A stretch of 64,000 nucleotides of DNA, taken from assembly GCA_035492775.1 (NCBI GenBank), contig DATJIW010000031.1, positions 1 to 64,000 on the forward strand, in the 5' to 3' direction. Positions 32,202 through 39,693 of this stretch are shown piece by piece. The number at the start of each line of letters is the position of its first letter. Position 1 is the first letter of the stretch. The stretch comes from DATJFQ01 sp035492775. GTDB taxonomy: Bacteria > Acidobacteriota > Vicinamibacteria > Vicinamibacterales > 2-12-FULL-66-21. Made by a program: the position numbers and the translations under genes. The notes beneath the pieces are model-generated. The model made no database searches. It was not told the DNA's origin and saw only the letters and a program-made list of their open reading frames with translations.

Positions 32202-32741
32202 TCAGCCCCTCTCGTAGAACGACAGTGCACTGTCGCCAGCCCGCACGGTCCGCGCGAGCGCGAAGCCGGCGTGGCGTGTTGGCGGCGCGTACCGTTTCGC
32301 GTGCTCGATCACGACCCGCAACCGGTCGCCCCGCAGTGGGACGGCCGCCTCGAGCGCGACTGCCGCCGCGTGCGCGTCATACGGCGGGTCGAACACCGCC
32401 ACATCGTACGGCGCGTCGCCGCAGGCATCCGCGGCGGTCGTAACATCCGCGCGGATAATAGCATAGCGCCGATCCACGGTCAGGCTGGACAGGTTCGCCT
32501 CGATAAGCGACACGGCCCGCGGATCGCGATCGACGAAGCAGACCCACGCCGCTCCCCGGCTGAGCGCTTCGATCCCGATTGCGCCCGTTCCCGCATACCC
32601 GTCGAGCACACGAGCCCCGCGGATCGATGGGCCAAGGATATCGAACAGCGTTTCCCGCAGCCGATCGGATGTCGGGCGCAGTCCGTCCCACGACGGCGCT
32701 CGCAGGACGCGGCCGCGCCAGTCACCGGCGATGATGCGCAT
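32202..32741 (-). CDS. rsmD: 16S rRNA (guanine(966)-N(2))-methyltransferase
   Basis: A 179-residue SAM-dependent methyltransferase modifying G966 of 16S rRNA. SAM motif LDGYAGTGAIGIEAL covers residues 46-60 and the catalytic DPPY is at 118-121. The N-terminal RIIAGDWRGR, then RPTSDRLRETLFDIL, is characteristic. The start ATG follows a GAGGTGA ribosome site and lies 13 nt after recG. Paired with coaD as in many bacteria. Confidence 0.95.
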   Translation of the reverse strand: MRIIAGDWRGRVLRAPSWDGLRPTSDRLRETLFDILGPSIRGARVLDGYAGTGAIGIEALSRGAAWVCFVDRDPRAVSLIEANLSSLTVDRRYAIIRADVTTAADACGDAPYDVAVFDPPYDAHAAAVALEAAVPLRGDRLRVVIEHAKRYAPPTRHAGFALARTVRAGDSALSFYERG

Positions 32742-32754
32742 GCGTCACGTCACC

Positions 32755-34881
32755 TCACCCGACTCCGCCCAAACCAAACCGCCGTTCCCAACTGGTGTTG
32801 ACGAGCGCAGCAAGCGCCTCCGTTTGTGACGGATCGTCGAGCGCGGCGACCGCTTCCCGGCGCGCCTCCTCCATCAGGAGATGGTCGCGCACGAGATCAC
32901 CCACGCGTAGCGTCGGCAGCCCCGACTGGCGAGTGCCGAAGAAATCGCCGGGACCGCGCAGCTGCAGATCGCGTTCCGCGATCTCGAACCCGTCGGTCGT
33001 CGATGTCACCGCCTGCAGGCGCTCGCGGCCCTGGTCGGTCAGCGGGTACTGGAACAGCAGAATGCAGTACGACTTGTGTGCGCCGCGGCCAACGCGGCCG
33101 CGCAGCTGGTGCAACTGCGAGAGTCCGAAGCGCTCGGCGTGCTCGATCAGCATGACGGTCGCGTTCGGCACGTCGATCCCGACCTCGATGACCGTCGTAG
33201 AGACCAGGATGTCGAATTCGTGACGCACGAACGCACTCATGACGCGATCCTTGGCGTCCTGCTTCATTCGGCCGTGCAGCAGCGCCACACGGAGATCCGG
33301 GAACACGTCCTGCGAGAGGTGATCCGCCATTTCGGTCGCGGCTTTGAGGTCGACTTTCTCGGACTCTTCCACGAGCGGGTAGATGACGTACGCCTGCCGT
33401 CCTTCCTCGATCTGACGCCGGACGAACGCGTAGATCTCGTCGCGGCGCGACTCGGGACGGGCGGTCGTCGCGATCGGCTGGCGTCCGGGCGGCATTTCCC
33501 GCATGACAGATACGTCGAGATCGCCGTAGGTCGTGAGCGCGAGCGTGCGCGGGATCGGCGTCGCGGTCATGACGAGCACGTCGGGGTGGAGCGCCTTGGA
33601 CCGAAGCGTCGCGCGCTGGAGGACGCCGAACCGGTGCTGCTCGTCGATGATCGCGAGGCCCAGCTCGCGAAACGCCACGTCTTCCTGCACCAGCGCGTGC
33701 GTGCCGACGACCATGTGCAGCGATCCACCGGCAAGCTCGGCGAGGATCTCGCGCCGCTTCTTCGCCGGCGTGGCGCCGGTGAGCAGGGTCAAGCGGAACC
33801 GCGACTGCTCGAGCAGACGCCGGATGTTGATGAAGTGCTGCTCGGCGAGGATCTCCGTCGGGGCCATGAACGCCACCTGCAGACCGTTTTCCATCGCGAC
33901 GAGCGAGGCCATCAGTGCGACGATCGTCTTCCCGGATCCGACGTCGCCCTGCAGCATTCGATTCATCGGCTGCGGCCGCTGCATGTCGGTGACGATCTCC
34001 CGGATGACGGTCTTCTGATCCCCTGTGAGCCGGAATGGCAGGACTTTCCGGACCGCGTCCCGCACCGCGTCTGTGACCACGACGGGTCGCGACTTGCGCT
34101 CCCCTTCCGCGCGGCGCTTCCGCAGCACGATCCCGAGCTGGAACAGAAAAAACTCTTCGAAGATCAGCCGCCGGTGCGCCGGCGATCGAAAGGCATTCAG
34201 ATCCGGGACGGCCGCATCCGCCGGCGGAAAATGGACGGCCTCTATTGCCGTCCGGCGATCGAGAAGCCCGAGACGCTCACGAATGGCGGGCGGGATTGGA
34301 TCCGGCAGTGCCGGCGGCAGCTGTTCCAGCGCCTGATGGACCAGCGCTCGCTGCACCTTGGCGGTGAGCTGTCCCGTCTTTTCGTAGATCGGGACGATGC
34401 GCCCGGTGTGCAGTGTGTGAGGCGTCTCGCTGTCGCCGGGATCGTCGGCGCCTTCGTCCGGCAGGATCTCGTACTGTGGACTCTGCATCTGCAGGCCGTG
34501 CGACGTGAGTTCGAGCTTGCCGTACAGAATCACGCGCTGGTGCGGATGGAAGATGTCGTTGAGGAATGGCTGGTTGAACCAGATGGCGCGCAGGCTCCCG
34601 GTCGGATCGCGAACGAGCAGCTCGAAGATGCGGAATCGCGGGCGCCGGGTCGGACGGATGCCGCATGACAGGACTTCGCCGGCAACCGAGGCGGCAACGC
34701 CTGGCTTGAGCGCGCTGATCGGCTCGAAGTGACCACGGTCTTCGTAGCGGACGGGAAACCTGTAAAGCAGATCTTCGACCGTTTCCAGGCCGACGCGCCG
34801 CAGGTCGGCCGCGCGGCGCGGACCGACACCCTTGAGGAATTGCAGCGGCCCCTGCAGGGAAGGCTCGGAAGCTGAGGTCAG
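32755..34881 (-). CDS. recG: ATP-dependent DNA helicase RecG, probable CTG start
   Basis: A 708-residue helicase that reverses stalled forks and acts on branched DNA. The first ATG/GTG/TTG in frame is a GTG at 34533, deep inside the wedge domain. Reading upstream gives a full RecG N-terminus: PLQFLKGVGPRRAADL, VEDLLYRFPVRYEDR and the OB strands ending RVILYGKLEL. The CTG at 34881 has AGGA 7 nt upstream (TAAAGGA, overlapping the stop of the gene before it) and gives the expected length. The motor has Walker A GDVGSGKT, DEQH and QLRGRVGRG. A sequencing error or a -1 slip from the ATG at 34889 would be alternatives. Confidence 0.9.
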   Translation of the reverse strand: MTSASEPSLQGPLQFLKGVGPRRAADLRRVGLETVEDLLYRFPVRYEDRGHFEPISALKPGVAASVAGEVLSCGIRPTRRPRFRIFELLVRDPTGSLRAIWFNQPFLNDIFHPHQRVILYGKLELTSHGLQMQSPQYEILPDEGADDPGDSETPHTLHTGRIVPIYEKTGQLTAKVQRALVHQALEQLPPALPDPIPPAIRERLGLLDRRTAIEAVHFPPADAAVPDLNAFRSPAHRRLIFEEFFLFQLGIVLRKRRAEGERKSRPVVVTDAVRDAVRKVLPFRLTGDQKTVIREIVTDMQRPQPMNRMLQGDVGSGKTIVALMASLVAMENGLQVAFMAPTEILAEQHFINIRRLLEQSRFRLTLLTGATPAKKRREILAELAGGSLHMVVGTHALVQEDVAFRELGLAIIDEQHRFGVLQRATLRSKALHPDVLVMTATPIPRTLALTTYGDLDVSVMREMPPGRQPIATTARPESRRDEIYAFVRRQIEEGRQAYVIYPLVEESEKVDLKAATEMADHLSQDVFPDLRVALLHGRMKQDAKDRVMSAFVRHEFDILVSTTVIEVGIDVPNATVMLIEHAERFGLSQLHQLRGRVGRGAHKSYCILLFQYPLTDQGRERLQAVTSTTDGFEIAERDLQLRGPGDFFGTRQSGLPTLRVGDLVRDHLLMEEARREAVAALDDPSQTEALAALVNTSWERRFGLGGVG

Positions 34882-34892
34882 GCCGGCATCCT

Positions 34893-35480
34893 TTACTGAA
34901 TCACCGTCGCGCTGCCATTCCCGACTGTGATTGACTTGATGCGGGCGGGCAACTGAAAGGGCGCGTCCATGTCGATCCCGTTCGGCGTTTCCGGCGTGCG
35001 CGAGTAGTAACTGAGGAGTTCCTGGAGGACGAACTTCGGCACCGTCACGCCCGAAATCTCCGCCGACTCGAGCGCGAACTGACCGGTCCCATTCGACGTG
35101 GTGAGCGTGCCGGATGCGGTGACCGGCACCTTACCGGACAGATACCCGAGCGGGTCCGTCCACCCCCGCTGTTTCTGATGTCGCACGGCATCAAGATCGA
35201 CGATGGCACGGCCGGCGACGCGTCCGTTGCCGAGCGCGTTGAGCGTCGGCTCGGTCATTCCGACGGGTACCTGTGCACCGGCTGAATATCGAAGGTACGA
35301 ATTGACTTCGACGTCGGTCAGTTCGGTCGATTGTGCCTTTGCGGATCGAGCCGCGGCAAACGCCTGGATCCTCGTCAGCTTGGCCTGGAAGCGCGCCGCA
35401 TCCTGCTGGGTCAGACGCGGCTGCGCTGTCAGCGCCGCGGAAGTGCACAGAGCAAACGCGAACGCCGCGGGAACACGCAT
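34893..35480 (-). CDS. Secreted protein of unknown function, possibly lipid-binding
   Basis: A 195-residue exported protein with a signal peptide (MRVPAAFAFALCTSAALTAQ). A helical part (residues 25-50) is followed by DVEVNSYLRYSAGAQVP and alternating strands: VAGRAIVDLDAVR, GYLSGKVPVTASGTLTT, GQFALESAEISGVTVPKFVLQELLS. The end reads FQLPARIKSITVGNGSATV. This pattern recalls LmeA/DUF2993 or AsmA-like periplasmic lipid-binding domains, a weak analogy from strand pattern only. The ATG has TACAAT 6 nt upstream and no ribosome site. Its stop overlaps the ribosome site of recG, so the two are probably co-transcribed. Confidence 0.7.
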   Translation of the reverse strand: MRVPAAFAFALCTSAALTAQPRLTQQDAARFQAKLTRIQAFAAARSAKAQSTELTDVEVNSYLRYSAGAQVPVGMTEPTLNALGNGRVAGRAIVDLDAVRHQKQRGWTDPLGYLSGKVPVTASGTLTTSNGTGQFALESAEISGVTVPKFVLQELLSYYSRTPETPNGIDMDAPFQLPARIKSITVGNGSATVIQ

Positions 35481-35486
35481 GAACCC

Positions 35487-35492
35487 ATTGTA
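35487..35492 (-). promoter_or_regulatory. -10 hexamer of a putative leaderless promoter
   Basis: TACAAT on the minus strand, 6 nt before the ATG at 35480; no Shine-Dalgarno lies between. It would start a transcript carrying the secreted protein, recG and the genes after it. Confidence 0.45.
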
Positions 35493-35531
35493 AAACCGTT
35501 CCGGACGGGTCCTGATGGTCGGCCGGGACGA

Positions 35532-36050
35532 CTACTTCGCGGCGCGGCCCTGACGCGCCTTGAGCAGCAGCTCGAGTTTGCGAGCCTCCATGCGTTCCTC
35601 GAACAGGCGGAATCGCGCCTGCTGCGGAACGTCGAGCACGCTGTCGACCTCGTCCTGCGCTTTGCGGATTTCGGCGGCTGCACGATCGTCTTCAGTCGAG
35701 AGGGACTTCATCGAGTCGCGGAGGCCCGTATCGGACGGCGTTGGTCCGTTCAGCGTCCTGCGAAGATCCGCCAGGATCTGCATGCGCGCCTGCTGATGGC
35801 GTCGACGCGCATCCTGCAGCGCCTTGAGCTTGGTCACGAACCGCCCGTACTGCGCTTCGGACAGATTCAGCGCGTCCTGCGCCTGCACCAGCGTCCACGC
35901 TTCGAACATCCGCTGGATTTCGCCGGGCGTGATCGGACCATTGTCGTCCTGCGCGGCCGCTGCCTGTGCCTGACGTCGCTGCGCACGTTGAGCGTGGACG
36001 GGAGACACGACGCCGGACAGAATCAGTGCGACCAGGAGATACGTCCGCAT
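35532..36050 (-). CDS. Spy/CpxP-like periplasmic protein
   Basis: A 172-residue exported helical protein. After a signal peptide (MRTYLLVALILSGVVSPVHAQ) and a basic Q/A-rich stretch come long amphipathic helices: GEIQRMFEAWTLVQAQDAL, LSEAQYGRFVTKLKALQ, RRRHQQARMQILADLRR, DDRAAAEIRKAQDEV and LDVPQQARFRLFEERMEAR. This is the pattern of the LTxxQ-type Spy/CpxP/CnrX family of envelope-stress chaperones and sensors. It follows the anti-sigma gene by 1 nt, so it probably belongs to the sigma factor's regulon or signalling unit. Confidence 0.78.
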   Translation of the reverse strand: MRTYLLVALILSGVVSPVHAQRAQRRQAQAAAAQDDNGPITPGEIQRMFEAWTLVQAQDALNLSEAQYGRFVTKLKALQDARRRHQQARMQILADLRRTLNGPTPSDTGLRDSMKSLSTEDDRAAAEIRKAQDEVDSVLDVPQQARFRLFEERMEARKLELLLKARQGRAAK

Positions 36051-36051
36051 G

Positions 36052-36624
36052 CTAATTTCCCGACCGCTTCAGCTCGTTCTGGAGCAGACGGCGGAGTTCC
36101 TGCCGCTCCGTCGCGGACAGATCGACGACCGCGCGATCGACCTCAGCCGGCCGCACCGCCAAGGGGGCGGCATGCGGATCTTCCTCCTCCATCGTTGACG
36201 CCACGTCGGTCAGCAGATTCCACGCGGCATCGTCGGCAGGCGGAACCTCGGATGCACTGACTGCCGCGGCGGGCGGCGCCGGCAGCGGGGCGCGTTCTGC
36301 GCGCCGGACCCGCGAATCGCGAACGCCAGTGAGGACCGCGGCGACCAGCACCAGCGAGCATGCGATGGTGAACGCCGGATGCCGCCACCAATGGAGGCGC
36401 GCCGGCGTCGTGTCGCGCAGGGCCGCGCGGACCCGCGCCGAAAAATGATCCCAGAACAGCGGTGACGGCTCGGAGCTCTCGACGTGCTGCGCGTCCGTCA
36501 CGGCCGAGCGGAGCGCTGCGGTCTGCTCCGCGCATCGAACGCATGACTCGAGATGAGCGCGCCGCTCGTCCGTAAGGCGGCCATCGAGTTCGTCGACGAA
36601 TTCGGCCAAAGAAAGGTGCCTCAT
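36052..36624 (-). CDS. Anti-sigma factor with zinc-finger (ZAS/zf-HC2) domain
   Basis: A 190-residue membrane protein that should hold the ECF sigma factor inactive. The N-terminal zinc motif is H24-x3-C28-x2-C31 (HLESCVRC). One transmembrane helix follows near residues 88-106 (FTIACSLVLVAAVLTGV). The periplasmic part is about 80 residues, Ala/Pro/Glu-rich, ending in ATERQELRRLLQNELKR. Its ATG overlaps the sigma-factor stop by 4 nt, the usual coupling of sigma and cognate anti-sigma. Confidence 0.9.
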   Translation of the reverse strand: MRHLSLAEFVDELDGRLTDERRAHLESCVRCAEQTAALRSAVTDAQHVESSEPSPLFWDHFSARVRAALRDTTPARLHWWRHPAFTIACSLVLVAAVLTGVRDSRVRRAERAPLPAPPAAAVSASEVPPADDAAWNLLTDVASTMEEEDPHAAPLAVRPAEVDRAVVDLSATERQELRRLLQNELKRSGN

Positions 36625-37223
36625 ACGTCCCGCAACGCCTTTTTCAGGTTGTTCAACGCGTGAAAGAAGTTGGCCTTTACCGCGCCGACCGAGCTTCCCA
36701 GGATTCCGGCAATCTGCTCGTGCGGGAGGTCGTGATAGATCCGCAGGATCAGGGTCGCGCGCTGCTTACGCGGCAATTGCCTGATTGCTGCACGCACCTG
36801 CGCGGCCCGCTCGCCGCGCAGCACTGTGTCCACTGGCGCTTCCGTCCCCGCACGCAGCGTGTCGTCGCGGGCGGCAATCGGCTCTGCGACGACTGTTTTC
36901 GATCCGACGTGATTCAACGAGACGTTTACCGCAATCCGGTAGAGCCACGTGGAGAGCGACGCGTGTCCCTTGAAATTGCGCAGGCCCTTGTACGCGCGGA
37001 CGAACACGTCCTGCGCCAAATCGCTCGCGTCTTCGTGCCGCCCGACGAACCGGTAACAGATCCGGTACACGGTCCGCTGGTGCCGTTCGACGATGGCGTC
37101 GAACGCGTGCCGGTCCCCGGCCAGACAGGCGTGTACCAGTTCGGCGTCGGTCCGGTTGGTGATCGTCACGGTCGCGTCGAGCGCGTCCACGCGCCGGGTG
37201 CGCGGCCACACACGGGTCAGCAT
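36621..37223 (-). CDS. ECF-family RNA polymerase sigma factor
   Basis: A 200-residue sigma-70 family protein with only regions 2 and 4. Region 2 includes AFDAIVERHQRTVYRICYR, DLAQDVFVRAYKGLRNF and STWLYRIAVN; region 4 has LPRKQRATLILRIYHDLP and the helix-turn-helix HEQIAGILGSSVGAVKANF. The ATG at 37223 is the first in frame; its ribosome site is poor (TGAGG directly before it). An ECF-type promoter lies just upstream, suggesting autoregulation. Anti-sigma and Spy-like genes follow, which fits an envelope-stress module. Confidence 0.93.
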   Translation of the reverse strand: MLTRVWPRTRRVDALDATVTITNRTDAELVHACLAGDRHAFDAIVERHQRTVYRICYRFVGRHEDASDLAQDVFVRAYKGLRNFKGHASLSTWLYRIAVNVSLNHVGSKTVVAEPIAARDDTLRAGTEAPVDTVLRGERAAQVRAAIRQLPRKQRATLILRIYHDLPHEQIAGILGSSVGAVKANFFHALNNLKKALRDV

Positions 37224-37234
37224 GCCTCAGTCGG

Positions 37235-37262
37235 TTAGACCGGTCAGACGGCTGAAAGTTAC
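37235..37262 (-). promoter_or_regulatory. ECF sigma-type promoter upstream of the sigma gene
   Basis: On the minus strand GTAACTTT (37262-37255), 14 nt, then GTCTAA (37240-37235). Counted as AACTT-N16-TCTAA this is close to the sigma-E consensus GGAACTT-N15-17-TCnAA. The predicted transcript would start only a few bases before the sigma-factor ATG. Confidence 0.55.
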
Positions 37263-37320
37263 GCGAGGGGTGAACCTGCCCGTTCAGCGGCGCCCTTTTC
37301 TACTATTATGAGTAGTAAAT

Positions 37321-37524
37321 ATGGCTCCCTGCCCCCGCTGCGGAGCGCCCCTGGCGCCCGCCTACAAGGGAGACTCGCTCGTTTATCACGTGTGCGCGGC
37401 GTGCGGGGCAAGCACGATCCGTTCGGCGGACGATCGCGCCCACAATCTGTCAGCTCCGCTGTTCCTCATCGCCGCTCTCATTTTTGCCGGCCTCGCGCTC
37501 TGGAGCCTGTTCATTCCTGAGTGA
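37321..37524 (+). CDS. Small zinc-ribbon membrane protein
   Basis: A 67-residue protein with two CxxC pairs, CPRCGAPL at residue 4 and CAACGAST near residue 26, forming a zinc ribbon, and one transmembrane helix near the C-terminus (LFLIAALIFAGLALWSLFI). Such short zinc-ribbon plus TM proteins are widespread and uncharacterised. The ATG at 37321 has no clear Shine-Dalgarno; TACTAT at 37301 may be its -10. It lies between the divergent sigma factor and lexA. Confidence 0.65.
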   Translation: MAPCPRCGAPLAPAYKGDSLVYHVCAACGASTIRSADDRAHNLSAPLFLIAALIFAGLALWSLFIPE

Positions 37525-37575
37525 GCTCGACGGACTCACCAGGGCTGTGGCGCGGCGAGTCGTGCGTTTGACGTA

Positions 37576-37604
37576 TTGACTTTCGCTTTTCCTTTGCGTA
37601 TAGT
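37576..37604 (+). promoter_or_regulatory. Sigma-70 promoter of lexA (leaderless)
   Basis: TTGACT (37576-37581), a 17-nt spacer and TATAGT (37599-37604). The -10 ends 7 nt before the lexA ATG, so transcription should begin at the start codon. Confidence 0.7.
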
Positions 37605-37611
37605 CCCGCGC

Positions 37612-38217
37612 ATGCTGCCATTGACGAAGCGTCAACGGGAGATCCTCGACTACCTCAATGACTTCATCGCGCGGCACGGTTACGCGCCCAGTCTCGAAGA
37701 AATCGGCCGCCGTTTCGGTCTCTCGTCGCTCGCAACGGTCCACAAACACCTCACGAACCTGCAGGAAAAAGGCTTCATCAAACGCGCCTGGAACCGCAGC
37801 CGTTCCGTGGAGCTCGTCTCTTCGCGTGTGGGCGGTCGGGCCGTCGAGTTGCCGCTCCTTGGCTACGTCGCAGCCGGTACCCCCATAGAGGCGATCGTCG
37901 GAAGCGAAACCATCGTCGTGCCGGAGGATCTCGTCGGCAAGCGCGACACCTACGTCCTCCGGGTCAAGGGGGACTCGATGATCGACGAGCAGATTCGCGA
38001 CGGCGACTTCGTGATCGTCGAGGACCGCCACATCGCCGACAACGGCGAGATGGTGATCGCGATGCTCCATGGGTCGGACGTCACGCTCAAGAAGTTCTAT
38101 CGCGAGCCCGGGCATATCCGGCTGCAACCCGCCAACCCCGCCATGCAGGCGATCCTCGTCCATCCGGAGCAGGTGCAGATCCAGGGTGTCGTCATCGGCG
38201 TCATGCGCCGTTATTGA
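37612..38217 (+). CDS. lexA: SOS repressor LexA
   Basis: A 201-residue repressor and autoprotease. Residues 1-65 form the winged helix (LTKRQREILDYLNDFIARHG, SLEEIGRRFGLSSLATVHKHL). The self-cleavage site is A88-G89 in GYVAAGTP, and the catalytic dyad is S122 (GDSM) and K160 (TLKKF), matching A84-G85, S119 and K156 of E. coli. The ATG at 37612 is the start; a TTG at 37576 coincides with the -35 element. I see no E. coli-type CTGT-N8-ACAG SOS box in the promoter, so its operator must be of another type. Confidence 0.96.
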   Translation: MLPLTKRQREILDYLNDFIARHGYAPSLEEIGRRFGLSSLATVHKHLTNLQEKGFIKRAWNRSRSVELVSSRVGGRAVELPLLGYVAAGTPIEAIVGSETIVVPEDLVGKRDTYVLRVKGDSMIDEQIRDGDFVIVEDRHIADNGEMVIAMLHGSDVTLKKFYREPGHIRLQPANPAMQAILVHPEQVQIQGVVIGVMRRY

Positions 38218-38245
38218 CCGATCACGCCCCGCCGCGACCCGCAAT

Positions 38246-38557
38246 TCAGTGGACGGGATCCTTGTTCCACGTCGCCCCCGTCGAGTCCGCGAACACGCGC
38301 ATGTGTTCCTGAAGCGCGGCGATCAGGTTCGGAACGACCTGCAGCGGAAGCACTATGCGCGCGCGCACCGGAGCCCGGACGACGTGGTCGGCTTCGGCGG
38401 CCTCGACATCGCGCTGCGACAATGGCTGCACCTCGCAGAACGACAGGGTGAAATCGAACGGCGTATGCGAAATCGCACAGAAGTTCGCGTACGTCCGGGG
38501 TGAATCCCCCTGGTCGTCCGGCACGATCGTGAAGTTGATCTGTTTGCGTTCGGTCAT
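38246..38557 (-). CDS. DUF3467 domain protein
   Basis: A 103-residue cytoplasmic protein covering one DUF3467 domain: YANFCAISHTPFDFTLSFCEV near the start and RIVLPLQVVPNLIAALQEHMR near the end. Function unknown; members are small beta-rich proteins. The ATG at 38557 has CATACT 7 nt upstream and no ribosome site. It converges with lexA (28 nt apart) and diverges from nth. Confidence 0.85.
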   Translation of the reverse strand: MTERKQINFTIVPDDQGDSPRTYANFCAISHTPFDFTLSFCEVQPLSQRDVEAAEADHVVRAPVRARIVLPLQVVPNLIAALQEHMRVFADSTGATWNKDPVH

Positions 38558-38564
38558 AGCGCTT

Positions 38565-38570
38565 AGTATG
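38565..38570 (-). promoter_or_regulatory. -10-like hexamer before the DUF3467 gene
   Basis: CATACT on the minus strand, 7 nt before the ATG at 38557; no Shine-Dalgarno lies between. Confidence 0.35.
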
Positions 38571-38602
38571 CACCGCCTGATGAAATGGGCGATGATGGCG
38601 CG

Positions 38603-39295
38603 ATGAAGTCTGCGGCCGAGACGCGCGCGATCATGAAGAAGCTGCGCGCACAGCATCCCAACGCCGATACGGAACTGCACTTCCGGAACGCGTACGAGCT
38701 CCTGGTGGCGACGATCCTCTCGGCCCAGTGCACCGACGAGCGCGTGAATCAGGTCACGCCGCCGCTCTTTGCCCGATATCCCGACGCGCGCGCGCTGGCG
38801 AGGGCAACCACGGCCGAACTCGAGCCGCAGATCCAGTCGACGGGATTCTTTCGGATGAAATCGAAGTCGCTCGTCGGCATGGCGACTGCCGTCGTGGAGC
38901 GATTCGGCGGCGCGATTCCGAAGAACATGGAAGGCCTGACCGCGCTGCCCGGGGTGGGCCGAAAGACGGCCAACGTCGTCCTTGGCCATGCGCTTGGCGT
39001 GCCCGGATTGCCGGTCGACCGGCATGTCCTGCGCGTGTCGAACCGGATCGGCATCGCCAAGGGAGAGGATCCGGAGCTCGTGGAGCAGCAGCTGTGCGCC
39101 GCGATGCCGCGAAAGGAATGGACGCGAACGTCGGATACCCTCATCCTGCACGGCCGTCGTATCTGCAGACCGCGTCCTCTGTGCGACAAATGCGCGGTGC
39201 CTGGCGAGTGCGACTATTACCGCACGACGCTCGGCGCAACGGCGAAGCGCCAGGCCGCAAGACCGGCGGCGCGAGCTGTCAAGGCGAGATCGTGA
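38603..39295 (+). CDS. nth: Endonuclease III (DNA glycosylase/AP lyase)
   Basis: A 230-residue HhH-GPD base-excision repair enzyme removing oxidised pyrimidines and nicking at AP sites. The catalytic lysine K121 is in LPGVGRKTANVVLG and D139 in PVDRHVLRVSNR. The [4Fe-4S] cysteines are C188, C194, C197 and C203, giving C-x5-C-x2-C-x5-C, one residue shorter in the first loop than E. coli Nth (x6). An ATG at 38585 would add six residues; neither has a clear ribosome site. The tail after residue 205 is basic. The next gene starts in a GTGA overlap with its stop. Confidence 0.95.
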   Translation: MKSAAETRAIMKKLRAQHPNADTELHFRNAYELLVATILSAQCTDERVNQVTPPLFARYPDARALARATTAELEPQIQSTGFFRMKSKSLVGMATAVVERFGGAIPKNMEGLTALPGVGRKTANVVLGHALGVPGLPVDRHVLRVSNRIGIAKGEDPELVEQQLCAAMPRKEWTRTSDTLILHGRRICRPRPLCDKCAVPGECDYYRTTLGATAKRQAARPAARAVKARS

Positions 39296-39693
39296 CGAGA
39301 CGGCGGTTTTCTGAGCTCGTCGAAGAGGCGCTCGGCGACATCCCGGAGCGGTTCCGCGCGGCGATGCAGAACGTCGCGCTCGTCGTGGAAGACGAACCTC
39401 CGCCCGAATTGCTTGCCGATCTCGGCATGGAAGACGACGAGACGCTGCTCGGGCTGTATCAGGGCACCCCGCTGCCGGAGCGTTCCTGGGATTACGGGAA
39501 TGCGCTTCCCGATCGCATCTCCATATATCAGCGGCCGATCGAAGAGCAATGCGGCGGTGACGAACACGAGATCCGCGACTGCATCGCCGAGACGGTCATC
39601 CACGAATTCGGGCACTACTTCGGGCTGAGCGAGGAGGAGATTCAGGAAATCGAGGAGAAGTTCTGGCGCGGCGATTCCGTGCGCGACGCATGA
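39292..39693 (+). CDS. Zincin-like metallopeptidase family protein
   Basis: A 133-residue single-domain protein of the small MpnE-like zincin family (PF06262). The zinc motif H104-E105-xx-H108 lies in VIHEFGHYFGLSEEE, the form usual for this family. Upstream parts are FSELVEEALGDIPERF and NVALVVEDEPPP, then LLGLYQGTPLPERSW and DRISIYQRPIEE. Function is not established. The GTG start overlaps the nth stop, and rsmA begins in an ATGA overlap with its own stop, so the three form one operon. Confidence 0.9.
   Translation: MTRRRFSELVEEALGDIPERFRAAMQNVALVVEDEPPPELLADLGMEDDETLLGLYQGTPLPERSWDYGNALPDRISIYQRPIEEQCGGDEHEIRDCIAETVIHEFGHYFGLSEEEIQEIEEKFWRGDSVRDA

Noticed and set aside
33076..34668. Open frame of about 530 codons opposite recG
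   Set aside because: Composition is that of an antisense frame; recG motifs run through the same segment on the minus strand.
37540..37620. Search for a CTGT-N8-ACAG SOS box at lexA
   Set aside because: No match to the E. coli-type box or to the Gram-positive GAAC-N4-GTTC box in the promoter region.
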